Position numbers and translations under genes: made by a program. 64,000 bases of DNA from Saccoglossus kowalevskii (lineage: Eukaryota > Hemichordata > Enteropneusta > Harrimaniidae): assembly GCF_000003605.2 (NCBI RefSeq), contig NW_003125395.1:98729-162728 (forward strand). Direction: 5' to 3'. Under the pieces are notes generated by a model. It was not told the origin of the DNA and did no database searches. It saw only the letters and a program-made list of their open reading frames with translations. Every line of letters begins with the position of its first letter. The first letter of the stretch is position 1. Below are positions 11,700 to 24,057 of this stretch, one piece after another.

Positions 11700-12263
11700 G
11701 AAATTAGAACCCCTTTGGATGATTTGCCAGCTGTTGAATGTTGAACAGTGACGTCACAGAGAATACCAATTGCACGAATTACGTTTATTAGGGTTGGTGG
11801 AAACGGGAATACATAAATCAAGGTTCACTTGTGGGTTATAAATCTGATTTAGCAACGATGAGAGTAGGAAATCAATTAACGGTCATTTCTTAACAATCAA
11901 CAATTTAAGAAATCTAGACGTATGGGCAATCGATGACTAGCGAGGATATGAGATCCATTTTCTCCTGATATAGTGAGATGGTGATATTGCTTTAAAAATG
12001 GCGCAACTATCATTGTGACAATTTATATACCCTCGAAAATTCAAAATGTCAAAAATAAAAATAAAACCTAATATATGTATTTTATAATTAATAACGGAAT
12101 AAGTCATATACTATTCTTTGCAAACAACAACAAAAAAAAGATACGCAACACACTATAAATGCAGGTGTTTCGATGGAACACATTAGTATGCGTTCGTGTT
12201 TTTTTTTTGTTCAATGATGTAAGTTGTCAATTAACCATATGTAAACATACGGATGAAATCACT
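11700..12263. other. Intergenic with one CRE palindrome
   Basis: No gene seen. GTGACGTCAC at 11748-11757 contains a full CRE (11749-11756). Confidence 0.55.
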
Positions 12264-12324
12264 TTAACCCTTATCTGTTCAAGCCAATGTAATAGTACAC
12301 AGGGGCTTACATGATAAGGGTTAA
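12264..12324. mobile_element. Tiny TTAA-flanked hairpin MITE (piggyBac-like ends)
   Basis: A 53-bp segment (12268-12320) starts CCCTTATC and ends GATAAGGG. It is bounded on both sides by TTAA (12264-12267 and 12321-12324). The inverted repeat continues imperfectly inward to AAGCC/GGCTT, so nearly the whole unit folds into one hairpin. TTAA target duplication and CCC..GGG termini are the hallmarks of piggyBac-superfamily elements. At this size it has no coding capacity. A hairpin RNA gene is the main alternative. Confidence 0.55.
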
Positions 12325-13370
12325 TTGGAGTTCGATAATACCACTGTCCTGGGAAGACGAAAACGAGATATAAAGTCTCTCTGCAATTATACGCTTTGTT
12401 TTTGATCAGATATGTGACTACTGATACTTTTTAGCATTCCTAGTATGCTGCACCATTTTATGAGACATGGAAAGCGCCAAGTTTTATTCATTAAACTCGA
12501 AATGTGACACCCAATAAGGAATAAATGAAAAGCGTTCTTACGCCGATCACAATCTAGATCTAAACGAAAGGCCATACATGATGTCTGATCGAGCTATTTT
12601 AATATTTGATCGACGGGCGTAATGCAATAACAATATGTGCACAGAATTTAAAAAAAACTACGTTTGGGTTTATGTAGATTATTTCTAATTAAAATGCGCG
12701 CGGTCCTTAATAAATGCCTCACGCGTGATAGCATGTATGCCCAGCATAATGTGTATGACTCAAATAACACGAAAGGTATCGATGCATTAAGCTGTTTCAA
12801 TTTTCGGTCGCACACAACAGGTTTTTACCGGATTGCGCTGAGCAACGATCGACAACAAGTTAACAGCCTAGGGGTGTACGGAGTTAGTAGAAAGTACGCA
12901 ACAGTACAATAACTTCCGAATTATAAAATCGTGAAGAAAATAGGAATGTTTTTGTTAAATCTAAGTTTTTTTTTGATACTTGTGAATTAGATTCTTAGAT
13001 TTCTAATTAGAATTAGATTTTTTGGGGGATAATTGTGAATTGGATTCTAGTTCGGCCACAGTGCGAAATGAAAGATATCAATATTATTATTAGATTTTAG
13101 TTCTATAAGAACATTGTTATTTATAGTTTTGTTACGACGAGATGAAATTTTCTTGCAAAACAATTTTGTCAACTAGTTGTTTTTACTGGAATTTATTTTC
13201 AATGTTGTTTTTGTGCCAGCTTTCAATTTATTTGTTATGGTTATTGGACGAAACCACTGAAAAGTCATAAACAACCTTATTATATAAACTCACATGAGGC
13301 TACAACCACGCATGCGCACTCATATAGCTAGTTATAACGTCCACTAGATTTCAAAACTGTGTGTTTTCAG
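12325..13370. other. Intergenic, nothing recognised
   Basis: AT-rich DNA with T-rich stretches around 12960-13150. The 82-codon frame at 12664-12912 is of chance length. Confidence 0.5.
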
Positions 13371-13603
13371 AGACTGATCGTTTCAACGGCAACATCGACA
13401 CTGTCGGATTTAACTCCTCCCGAACGAACGAACTAACGTCACACTGTATTGACTATACAAAGAAAACCCGTGTGTTGTTATTTGTACAATCGAATAGTCA
13501 ACAGTCTAGGCTCAGTTGTTCAGAATTTCTACTGCGCCCAGGTCACGTTCGAATCAATGTGACTATTTGTGAATTCGCATGTAAAGCCGTCACACAGAAC
13601 ACG
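13371..13603 (+). CDS. Candidate internal coding exon
   Basis: A 233-bp block sits between a pyrimidine-rich acceptor (GTGTTTTCAG ending at 13370) and a consensus donor (GTAAGT at 13604-13609). It is richer in G+C than its flanks and fully open in one frame. The exon would start with two bases completing a split codon and end exactly on a codon boundary after 77 codons. The product contains four cysteines and two N-glycosylation sequons (NSS, NVT), which would fit an extracellular segment. No domain is recognised and no partner exon was found nearby. Chance co-occurrence of good splice sites and an open frame is possible. Confidence 0.3.
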
Positions 13604-16469
13604 GTAAGTGATTGTAACAGCAATTCTTCTGTAATTTTGTTTCAGGTTTCTTTCCCCGGTGTTCAGACTATACAATACATATATTATACATAAATTTAAT
13701 TTGTCTTGTATTATGCAAATGTACAATTTGAACATAAATGTGTTTATTTGCGTGGAACATAACGGACAATACAAACAGAACAAATCCTGGCCGTCTGATG
13801 GGTTGAAAATTGTAATACATATTCAGATCATAATTCAGATCATGTAATGACATAGTTAGAGATGTTTTCTTCTGTATTTCAATTTGTTTACGAAAACCAC
13901 GTCTGGCGGGTGTATACCATTAGAAAGTATAAATAGAAATGGAGGTAATAAACAATAGTTGGAATATGTACATGTTAATGGGTTTTATTAGTATGTCGGG
14001 CTATTTGACATTTGTAATTGCATCATTTCAATACTTATCATATCCATTCGCGAATGGCTCTGCCACATCGCTTAAAATTTATAATGAGTAAAAGATAACA
14101 CGGTGTGCGTGGATGAATAAAGTCGAGTTAGAGTGAAGTGTCCTCATCACAGCCCGTGTTCGTGTTATAGTTAATAACAATAACGACAACTGGCTGCAGA
14201 AATAGTGAATTGTTGCGTAAAACGTGTTTTGAGACACACGTCGGGAACACTCGTATATACTAGTATGTATAACACTTTCTTTTCAACACGTACGATGTAT
14301 TTAAAACGAATTAAACCCAACACCGCGACGAAGCCCGGAATCGTTTTCACTGCCCGGTCCGTCTGTATCGCTGTCTATTATATTCGAATCAATATACTCG
14401 GAGGACGGATTACAGCGATGTATTTGACTCAGACGTATTCAATTAGACGAACATAAAGGAACTCTGTAAAACAAGATGAACCGGTGGACAGTAGGACGAC
14501 TGTAATGCAATTAAGGTTGCATTCGACTTAAAAAGGAAAAATAGAAAACAGTCGTAATGAAATATAGTGAAGCGATGTTACTGAGGTATAGACGCGATAG
14601 AAATATCGATCAGTGGAAATCTATTTTCATTGAACGTTTCAGTAAAGATGTCTCATTACTGCAGAACTATGCACGATAGAACTGTCTGTCATTTGATTTG
14701 TATGGAGAGAGTTTTTTATTTAATTTTTTTTTGTCATGACATACTTCTCATCTAGAATTCAGCACCACAAATAAGGAAAGGAAGGACAGGAGTTTTCGAA
14801 GAACCAAAAAATGCGTGTCAGTCAAAATATTCTGTGGTCGTTCTCAAAGTATTGTGGACCGTGGGAGAGATATTGCCTGGGCGACGCATGTTCTGAATTT
14901 CAAATTTCACTTTGCTTGGGAGCCCGCTGAAAAATCACTTTGTTAGAACTTGTTTAGGGACATTGTTGTAAAGGTTGCGCTTTTCATGTGACGTAGTGAG
15001 GGGGGGGGGGCATAACCTTATTAATCTCATTACTTAACCAAACGGACAATATTTGTAATATATAATGATCTTCCTGTGAAGCGAATGAAAACCACGCAAT
15101 ACGTGTCTTATATTTGTTATTGGTTTCAGTATTTAATGAATTTTCCAACACGGTAAACATGCAAACATATTAATATGTGTTGTTATTTTTCACTTAACCA
15201 TAATCCGACGCAAATGTCACGTTTATTTTCGCTGCTGCACCAATGCATTTGTAAATTGGAATAGCGGCGAGCAATAACCACTTCTCACAGCTTGTGGTGT
15301 TCCCTTTGTGCATGCTCTCCCTGGACCGCAAGCACTATATTGTTTACGCTTCGTTAGGACGCAGGGTTTAAAGCTTCGTACTGAAGACGTGAGGTAATTC
15401 CCACGCGTATGGCGTTTCTATCGCTAGCTTACATAGCGAACTGATAGTATTCGTTTAATGTGCAAGTGATAAACTATTAAAAACAATTATTTATTTGGAA
15501 TGAATGTCAATTTTACGAGTCTATAAAATAAAGAATCAAATAAAACGACACGCCGACGTCGAATTTAGACCACGCCACAAACTATCGTATGGCGGGCGAT
15601 TTGATGTAATCTACAGAAATTGTGAAAGAATTTTCTATTTGTACGTCATTCTTCATCGCAGATGGAATTAAACTTTCGGTTAAATGCTTCTGAATCCTAA
15701 AAATGAAAGAATACTTCAAATCAAATCACATAGAAGTATGCACGCAGGCGCACAACAATACAGTAATGCATTCATCGTCTGATGAAATGTATCAACTGTG
15801 TAACATATCACCTCCGAACAATCTCTGACCTGCTTACGCTATCAGACTCGGTAACTCATTTCACAGCGCACACGGTTCCTTGCGTGAACTTGACCTTCAC
15901 CGCAATCCATTCACGTACGTGTCCTCATATACAAACTGAAATGAAACGAAGCCGCGGCCGATTACAAATCCTGCATTCTAATGTTATTGCATTACCTAGA
16001 GAGAAAAGATAAACGCGGGCTACTAGGTGACATAGGTAATGGTTACTGGTGGTTGTTTGCATAATCGTGATACAACAAAATAATCTATCGACCCCATTCT
16101 TCCCTATACGACATCACGCTCGGCGTCGTCAGGAGAAACGTAACGGAAATTGTTGATACCTATCGCTTCATCGCGATCAATAAGATTAACACGATAGGAG
16201 ACATATAATTGCATTATCGAATAATAGATTTGGTATTGTAAGAGAACATATCTGTGAATTGACAGAGCTGACGCTGATTTCATATTGATAGTCATATATA
16301 TGTATCGGTTTATCTAAGACCATTTTTCTCAATCCTTGTGAATAGAGTGAAATCGTGATTGAACCGGTTTTACAAGAAACTTTGACACTAGAGATCCTAA
16401 GTTGTGGCACGCATAATCATAATATGCACTCATGGAGGAATTAAGTTTAAAATTTTAAAAGTGTACTTG
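13604..16469. other. Intergenic with a G tract
   Basis: No gene seen. A run of 11 G lies at about 15000-15010 and could form a quadruplex. Short frames at 14205-14456 and 15782-16012 are in GC-richer DNA but have no recognisable product. Confidence 0.5.
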
Positions 16470-16528
16470 TTTACCCAATCAAAAGTGTTGTGCTAGAGGA
16501 TTTACCCAATCAGAAACGCTGTACTAGT
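16470..16528. repeat. 31-bp degenerate tandem duplication with CCAAT boxes
   Basis: TTTACCCAATCA starts at 16470 and again at 16501. Both are followed by related sequence ending in CTAG, so this is a two-copy tandem of period 31, each copy with a CCAAT motif. Confidence 0.6.
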
Positions 16529-18836
16529 TTCGAAATACCTTCAAAACAGCAGACGGTGCCTTATAGTGAACATCACAAGTACTATTAACTTATGTCGTCG
16601 CTTCGCCTCGTGTGCTTTGTTCTGCTTTGATGGAGTTTACATCATAAACAAAGGACAAGTGTGCCAGGTTATTTTAATATAGCCTGATGGGAAACACATG
16701 TTCGAGATGAATGTCTGGTCAATATATGGTCACGTGATTGTACCCCGTAATCAATGCAGTCTGACACAAATTAATATTATTTATTAATTTTAATGATGAA
16801 TCATATATTATTACAAGTGTCTTGTGTTAAAGTATTTATTTATTTGTAAATACGACCATTTTATTTATCTCTGTATTTCCAATTATCACAATGTTTGTAA
16901 TAATCATATATGCAAATAACAAATTAAATAGTTTTTGTAGATAAACATAATAAACACGCCTTTTAAATACATTCGTTAGTTTTCGATATTTGACGTGTCG
17001 TCATCGGGGTTTATGTTACTAGGGACGACCGCCTTATACACATAAATATATATAGATGTTATTTCTCCGGTGTCGTTTATCAATTTAACATAATTGGAGC
17101 GTATAGTTTTTGCTGAAAAGAGTAATGATGTTTACGAGTTTCGAGTCAACATATGTTTGAACCCACAGGCAATCGTCCCTGTGCTAAAAGTGCACATAAC
17201 CTGTTCTGTTTCGCCTGATATGTTTTAGCTATTAATGTACAGTCATCATTTTTAAATAAGTTAGTGAGACTATCGGGCTGCTGGATAAAATATTGGGTTC
17301 TTCTAAACCCACCAGCGTAACATAGCGGTGTTCAGTCATTGTGAAAATGAATTGCTTCGCTGGAGGGAGAGGTGCTTTGGTAGTCGAGAGCAGATTTCAG
17401 TAACGATTTGTAGCCCAATATTTATTCATTGTTTGTTTTAGATGTTTTCCAACGTAAATATTGAATTCCTACCGAGTGTAAACACGTACTGCCAATTAAA
17501 CTTCAATGATTGAAGTAGGTGAAAACGTTTGGAATATTTGTGTCTTTATGTCAAATACTGGTCTCGGCGTGTATAATATGTAAACGCGAAGCGCTAGGAG
17601 CTATTGCTAACCATGTCATGCAACACGTGCGATAAATCAATGACGCTGTTGTTTATCATAGCAGCCACGTGATTTCACTTGCAACTAATTGACTACTCAC
17701 TTGTCCGTCCGAATTGTTTTTTTAAACATGACAATTGAATACCCACGTTATTTTATTCTCAGTTAGCAACCAATATTAACGTGGTCCAGGTTCAACGCAA
17801 GGCTATGTTATGTTAACTATTTTTAGAACTAGAAAAATAATTTTCTTCAACGTTTCTAGAACGTTTGATTTTTAGATAATTAATTCTTTAATTTCAGTTT
17901 GAGACATCAAGAAGCAGTGTAGCCTAGCATACGATTTCAAAGATTTCTTTTTGGTAATCTATCATAATCATATGAACACAGCTCTGCAAACGTGTAAATT
18001 AAATAATATGTTATACAGGTTTCAATTACATTTTACGAGGTTTCATATGTACATGTAATATACTGATGAATTTAATATGATTTGCCTTGACTATGTTATT
18101 AATTAGTATATATATAGACAGCGAAATGTACATGTGTCCATGTTAAATGAACCAGTGTGTGATAATTAAATTCAAAGTCCCGGGCACCGTCATAGATCTT
18201 AGTGCGTTTGCTAAGTCGGCAATCTGGTTAAACACGTATACTCTGATCATACACAACTATTAACATAATACTGACGCGCGACCCGTATATTCTCGAAACA
18301 CATAAATTAACGAGATATTCAAATGCAGCCCACGACAGATGCTGAACAACCATTCAAATGTCAGGTAATTTTATATGACGCTGTGCTTTATTATATGAGA
18401 TAACTTTAAGCCTGGATAGATTAACAACATTTACAGCATTAATTGTTTTAAGTTAGTACTGCAACCGATGCAGACATATGTAGCACATAGTGGCAATGCA
18501 TATAGACGTCTATTGATAAGGATAATAGATTGCAATATCTATACGTTTTGTCCTGCCACTAAATCATACTTACTATGACAATGGGTTACATTGAATACAT
18601 GCCTGGGTTATTCAAAGAGACAATATAACTTGCAAATTAAGAGAATATTAGTGTTTTTATCAAAATATATACAACGTACTGGGTATTATGTTATGCACAC
18701 ATACAGTGTTACTTATTAGCACACCAACTCACTCACTAATTGCTAACTTTGTAATTGACGAAGGTTAATTCCTAATTTGCTTCTTACACGCACATGTAGA
18801 TGCCATTTCAGGAAAATATTACAAGACTAATCATTT
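16529..18836. other. Intergenic, nothing recognised
   Basis: AT-rich, with no credible coding frame or element boundary identified. Confidence 0.55.
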
Positions 18837-18885
18837 GATTCGAACTCGTGATCTCGGCAAGGCGACCAACCACTGCATGCAGACG
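18837..18885 (-). mobile_element. Degenerate tRNA-derived SINE scrap
   Basis: On the minus strand an A-box-like TGCATGCAGTGG (18870-18881) is followed by a B-box-like GAGTTCGAATC (18837-18847). The intervening CGCCTTGCCGAGATCACGAG resembles the body of tRNA-derived SINEs. The gap between the boxes is about ten bases shorter than in a tRNA, so an intact tRNA gene is unlikely. No A-rich tail or target duplication was found. Confidence 0.35.
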
Positions 18886-19612
18886 TGCCCTTCATCACGT
18901 CACTGTCACTGTTCCAAAACAACCGTTCAAAATGGGGTGTAATAAGCACGGTCTCACAGTTACTAGTTGTTATTGGGTAAAGTCGAATCTCAGCTAATAC
19001 AAACAACATATGATATATAGTTACACACATGTAAGCCAACTATTCAAGGTCCTTTATGTATTCTATATATTGTAAGATCAACGTCGGCGATAATTCTGTC
19101 AACTAGCAAAGACAATCACTGTGTGGGCAATTGTTGATGGCGAGAAATCCGAGGGCTAACCACATTTAATTGTAACATATTGCAAAATAAGGGAGTAATT
19201 ACCACAGTTTTCCGGATGGCTACGTACAAAAGACCCTGGCTAGCAGCGCACGATTTCCATCGCTTTTAAATGTCGGTGCGCAGTATACCTATATTATCTA
19301 GCCAGTGACCATAATAATCACCTGAATATAGTATTATGCGTGTTTTGTTGTCCAATTTGGATGACTGCCAGATTTGATAATTTCCTGTTCACTAATTAAT
19401 TAGTTGCATTTATGCTTATTGATTTTAGTTTATTAAAGAAGTAATATATATTGTTTCGATTAATTCACAATCAAAGATAACGTGAGAGTCGATATTTAAA
19501 TATTAAGGACATATCTTATCAATATTGACTGTAAATATGCGTATACTAATTACATATTGGTTACGAGTTTTAAGCAGTGTGCTTTTTAATTTAATTTAAT
19601 TACATGGTTAAT
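18886..19612. other. Intergenic, nothing recognised
   Basis: AT-rich non-coding DNA. Confidence 0.5.
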
Positions 19613-19652
19613 TGTACTTTAATTTTAGCGCAACTGTACTTTAATTTTAGCG
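19613..19652. repeat. 22-bp tandem duplication
   Basis: TGTACTTTAATTTTAGCG occurs exactly at 19613-19630 and 19635-19652. Confidence 0.85.
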
Positions 19653-21664
19653 AAATCGCTGTTTTACAAATTTAACAATTTAATTACTAAAATGAGATGA
19701 CCTTCACACAATTTACTGCATAATAATAGTTTTATAAGGTGTGTTTGTTGAGTTTTATTTAGTATTCCCGGACAGCGTTCAGTGAATGTCAAAAAGTGAA
19801 ATATAAAAGTAGCCCCGTAGGTGCAATATAATAATATATGATCAATGCTAACAACAATTTCTTTCTCGAGCAAGATGGGATCATCATGTTAATAGTGCCA
19901 CATACTGTTCCATTGCGACAATTAGCAAATCCTGGCTATATAGAACATTTCCGTTCGTATCTAGGTGACGCAATTGAAAAAGTTTCACTAACGCATGACT
20001 TCAAACAAAATCAAAAGAATAAGATCAAATGTTTCCAATGTTATAATGTACATTTTTCAATGTGTGTGTGTATGTCATTGTTCATACGAAGGCGTGTGTT
20101 CAATACAAAGTTCAACTGTCATAGTTGGTGAAATAGTAAAGGCTACGCGGCATCAACGATATCAAATCACAGCAGTTCGCCCTGACTTGTTTCGGCATTG
20201 CATTTCACTTATTCAGGTCAAACAATCACGTTGCCTCGCAATCACGCTGCAAGGAACAATTCATGCTGTCTGAAGTACCTCGAGTATCAACAAGCGTGTG
20301 CGAGGGTCACTCAGCTAGGAATTATACATCGCTTATCACGAAAGTGGATAATGGTTATGCCGACTGTTTAATTAAATATTGTTTTCATAATACATTGACG
20401 ATAGTAAATTAAATCATACTCACTTACAGATGTTGAAGTTATTTATTTCAACGTACTGAACAACCCAAAAAGGTATTACTGACTACTGGCTTGACACTTG
20501 AATTTTTAGTTAAATGTATGGTCTATGCACATGAACACTAGTAATAATAATAATATACAATTCAATTAATTGCAAATGTTTCTGCAATTATATTTTGCAT
20601 TAGAATTTTAGAGCAAAAAACAGATTCACTTTTAAGGTTTGGGTTAGTTTTTGATAATCAAAATCTGGTTCTCGGAATGCAAATTACTGGGATTTGTCTT
20701 TTGTTATTGTGATTAAAAAAAATGTTTACCAATTTTATTTTCAAATTCTGTGCTGCTATAACCCCTAGAATCATGACTAAAGTTAAAAATTATAGTTGCA
20801 AAATAAAACTAGAGAGATTCGAACGCACACTACCCTTCATATAGATTTATTTGACAATTGACGGCATAGTAATCATGACAGAATTGCAAAAAAAAAAAAT
20901 CAATTTAAAACGTCGTTTCTCAAGTAACACTCACCTTAATTAGGTGATTATTGGCGATTAAGTCATGACGATCACTTGAAATTTGATTCGGCCGGGGACG
21001 TCCAGCTGTGAATTTCTTCTATTGATATGTAAATTGCACTCGTCTGCGCATCATCGTGCTTTGTGTTGTAGATGACTGTTGCACATGTACAAACTACCAA
21101 TCGCCATCGTACTGAGTAAAACTTGGAGAGACAGAAATGCAATCTTGCCTGAGAGAACAAATCCAGATAACTAGCTAGTGCCTATTGGGAAGACTTGTGC
21201 CATGAAGCGAATGCATGATTGAGACACACGTTGGGCAATAATTAATGGTTAGGTGTTGAGAAGAGATGGCTTCGTTGGGAATGTCTTATCAGTTCATAGA
21301 CGCCATTCTTGATCGTAAGCTCCCAGCATCCATACTCAGTAAAAACTGACTTCTTGCGATTTCTATAGAACTGGAATAGGTTTTTTAAAAATATTTTAGT
21401 ATAAATATCGATGCCCGTAACCGAGTAATCACTCATTGTCCTGTTTTTAACAGGAAATTGTGTCAAATGAGTTGTTTCGTATATGATCTATTATGTATAT
21501 TCCTAGTGTTCTTGGCCTTAGGATATCGGCATTATTGTTACTGTTGGGTTTTTCTTCTTACTTGTCTGAAGTTTTATTCGAATGAACATTTATAGAAAAA
21601 CCTTCACACGAAAACCGAGTATGATTGTTGATTGGTCGTTACCTTCACACAAAAACGTTACGTA
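19653..21664. other. Intergenic, nothing recognised
   Basis: Short overlapping frames at 19.8-20.3 kb are of chance length. A B-box-like word (minus strand, near 20830) has no convincing A box. Confidence 0.5.
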
Positions 21665-21764
21665 CTGATTGGGGCACACTGAAACTGTTGCACTAGCACA
21701 AGTTCAAATGTAATCTGATTGGGGCACACTGAAACTGTTGCACTAGCACAAGTTCAAATGTAAT
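21665..21764. repeat. Exact 50-bp tandem duplication
   Basis: The unit starting CTGATTGGGGCACACTG at 21665-21714 is repeated without change at 21715-21764. Perfect identity implies a recent event or an assembly duplication. Each unit holds an inverted CCAAT box. Confidence 0.95.
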
Positions 21765-22053
21765 CAGCCACAATGATTTCAAAAAAAATAAGTGCTACTT
21801 TTTGCCGTAATTAGAATATTGGGTTTTCGAAAGAAAAGATAGTATACCCTTTCAAATCTATTATCAGAAATATTCACCAATTTGACAAATAATTGGCCTT
21901 CTACATGGGACAACTGATGTTGAAACAATTAAAGATAGGTGCCTAGATGATTTGTCATATTTTGTCATCAGTTCATGATATCGGTCAAAGATACGCTTTA
22001 ATGTTGAGATAAGACAATTTCTTAAAATTATTATGGTCTGTCTGTACCTTGTA

Positions 22054-22173
22054 GCAGGGGATTTGTCACATGCGCATGCGTCAGATGGTCATAGCGTGTT
22101 CTTGTTTACAAACAAGCGTCTACCCATGAGCCTTTGCGATTTTGACGTGTGTTGTTATCGGCGTTTGGGACTC
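22054..22173 (+). mobile_element. Truncated copy (A) of a 155-bp MITE-like repeat
   Basis: About 84% identical over 120 bp to the reverse complement of 34287-34441 (19 differences counted by hand over 119 positions). It keeps the terminal arm with TGCGCATGCG, the ATGG(T/C)CATAGCGTGT segment and the near-palindrome CTTGTTTACAAACAAG. Similarity stops at 22173, so the second terminal arm seen in copy B is missing, and no target duplication remains. It lies upstream of the receptor gene, in opposite orientation to copy B. Confidence 0.75.
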
Positions 22174-23980
22174 CTAATCCTAAGTCTTCACATTTCGATT
22201 TCACATTTTGTTTGTTCAAAGAGTTATGCTTAATATTATGTGTGCTGAGTTTTTCGCACGGACCGCCCTCAGCGTTGATTGCAGCTACAAATAATATATG
22301 GAATCGTTATCTCCCCATGACACCACGCAGTTGATTACTCGATGACAATTTTAAAATACAATTTGGCTTGACTTGAAATAGTTCGTTTTTATATAGGTCG
22401 GTAGGTCCCATACGCTTGTTGAAAATATTGATATATTAAGAAGAATGTGGATACTAAAGCATTTGAGTGTAAACTCCAAATATGACAAACATGGAGGTAA
22501 ACTATTCAAACTGTCGACTATCTGTTCTTATTGTTGATTACCGTAAACCAATTTCTCCGCTATATTTAAACAGTCAACCAATTAATAAGTCAACATGTTC
22601 TACACAAGTTGAATTATTTATTTTCCAATGTACAAATATATAATAGCACCATACACATTGCTCAAACAACACTAGCAATGTAATATATGCAGATCAAACA
22701 GCCTTGTTGATTGGTCGTTACGTGTTTGCATCTAGCCTATTCAAATTTGACTTCATGCGTGTATCAGCTCATTGAATCGGGTAGCATGCATATTTCATAT
22801 TTTAATTAAAATTGAACATCAGTGACTTTGATATTGAAGACTGTTTGCAAATGTTATTGTTCGATGGCCTTCCGAAGGTTTAATAATACGAGTAAATGCA
22901 GAGCACTATCAATGTCAGGATATAGGGTCTTCAGCTTCAATCCTGTCTTGTACTAAGGAGTTGTGTGTACCGTGAATAGAATAACAAACGTCTTATCGAA
23001 CCGCTCTTGCCATTAGTGTTATGTAGAAAAAAAGCTCATAAATTAATCTGGGGAATAATCACCGTGTTAGCGCCGTGGGTAACGTGGTAATCGAACAGGC
23101 AAAAAGTACGATTTCTTTGTTTGACGGCTTCTGTATGAATATTGATTAAGGAAAGGGGGCGGGTGAATCAATTGATCGGAAGGCCAATCAAGTTCACTGT
23201 CCCGCTAGTATATTTCTTGCTGTTGCAAAATATGTTTATATGCAATTGTTAGATCGGGTGCCATGCGGGGATACGCTATACAAGAATACAGTCCACTGTA
23301 TTTGCGTATACATAGCGATAAAACAGTGTTTTATACAATTATAAATGATCGATAATATGAAGATATTTTGTTCGTTGGAAGAATGTACGTGTTCTAATAA
23401 TTTTCCGATCGATGAGACGTCATTTCCTCAATATTCGGTGAAGGCATTGTCGCGTACATCCGACTGGATTAACTCGTAAACGTCAAAGCGTTATCCGCAT
23501 AATCAAGAGCGACCCTCCTGTCACACGTATCACAACTTGACATTGATATAAGCAACCTTTGAATGTCACAATGTGGGGTCTATCGTATATATTTAATACA
23601 TGCATGAACTTTCAACGTTGAATCTCACGAGGCTTGGAATTAATAGAAATATGGTGAAATCTTCTGTAAGTCGTGATATTCAGAATATAGTTTAAGGACA
23701 CAGATAAATAGTTAAAACGTTAAATAGTTAATTTAACAGCCTCTAGTACGATCCTCAAGCCTGGTTTCAATTTTCCCGTGACGTCATACCGTTAAGAGAT
23801 GCAGGGGCCATCGTAAGTCAAGTAGTACTATAAGTAAATTTTATTATCGAGGCAATAATGGAGACGTCCATAACACTCTTTCAATACCCATCACTCAGGT
23901 AGGACATACGCTGTGTCATCACCAATACTCAACGTAAACTAGATTATATGTTTTCCAGCTATCTTGTCATGGACACAAAC
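22174..23980. other. Intergenic with one CRE palindrome
   Basis: No gene seen. A full CRE lies at 23779-23786. Confidence 0.5.
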
Positions 23981-24057
23981 AAATAAATGAATAAATGAAA
24001 AAACGAATGAATGAATGAATGAATGAATGAATGAAGGAAGGAATAAATGAATAAATG
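23981..24057. repeat. (AATG)n-type microsatellite
   Basis: AAATAAATGA units pass into (GAAT)n, then GAAGGAAG, then ATAAATGA again. This is an imperfect tetranucleotide array. Confidence 0.95.

Noticed and set aside
11519-11821. Open frame with SYHI/SYPI repeats
   Set aside because: Produced by the TATGA pentanucleotide array.
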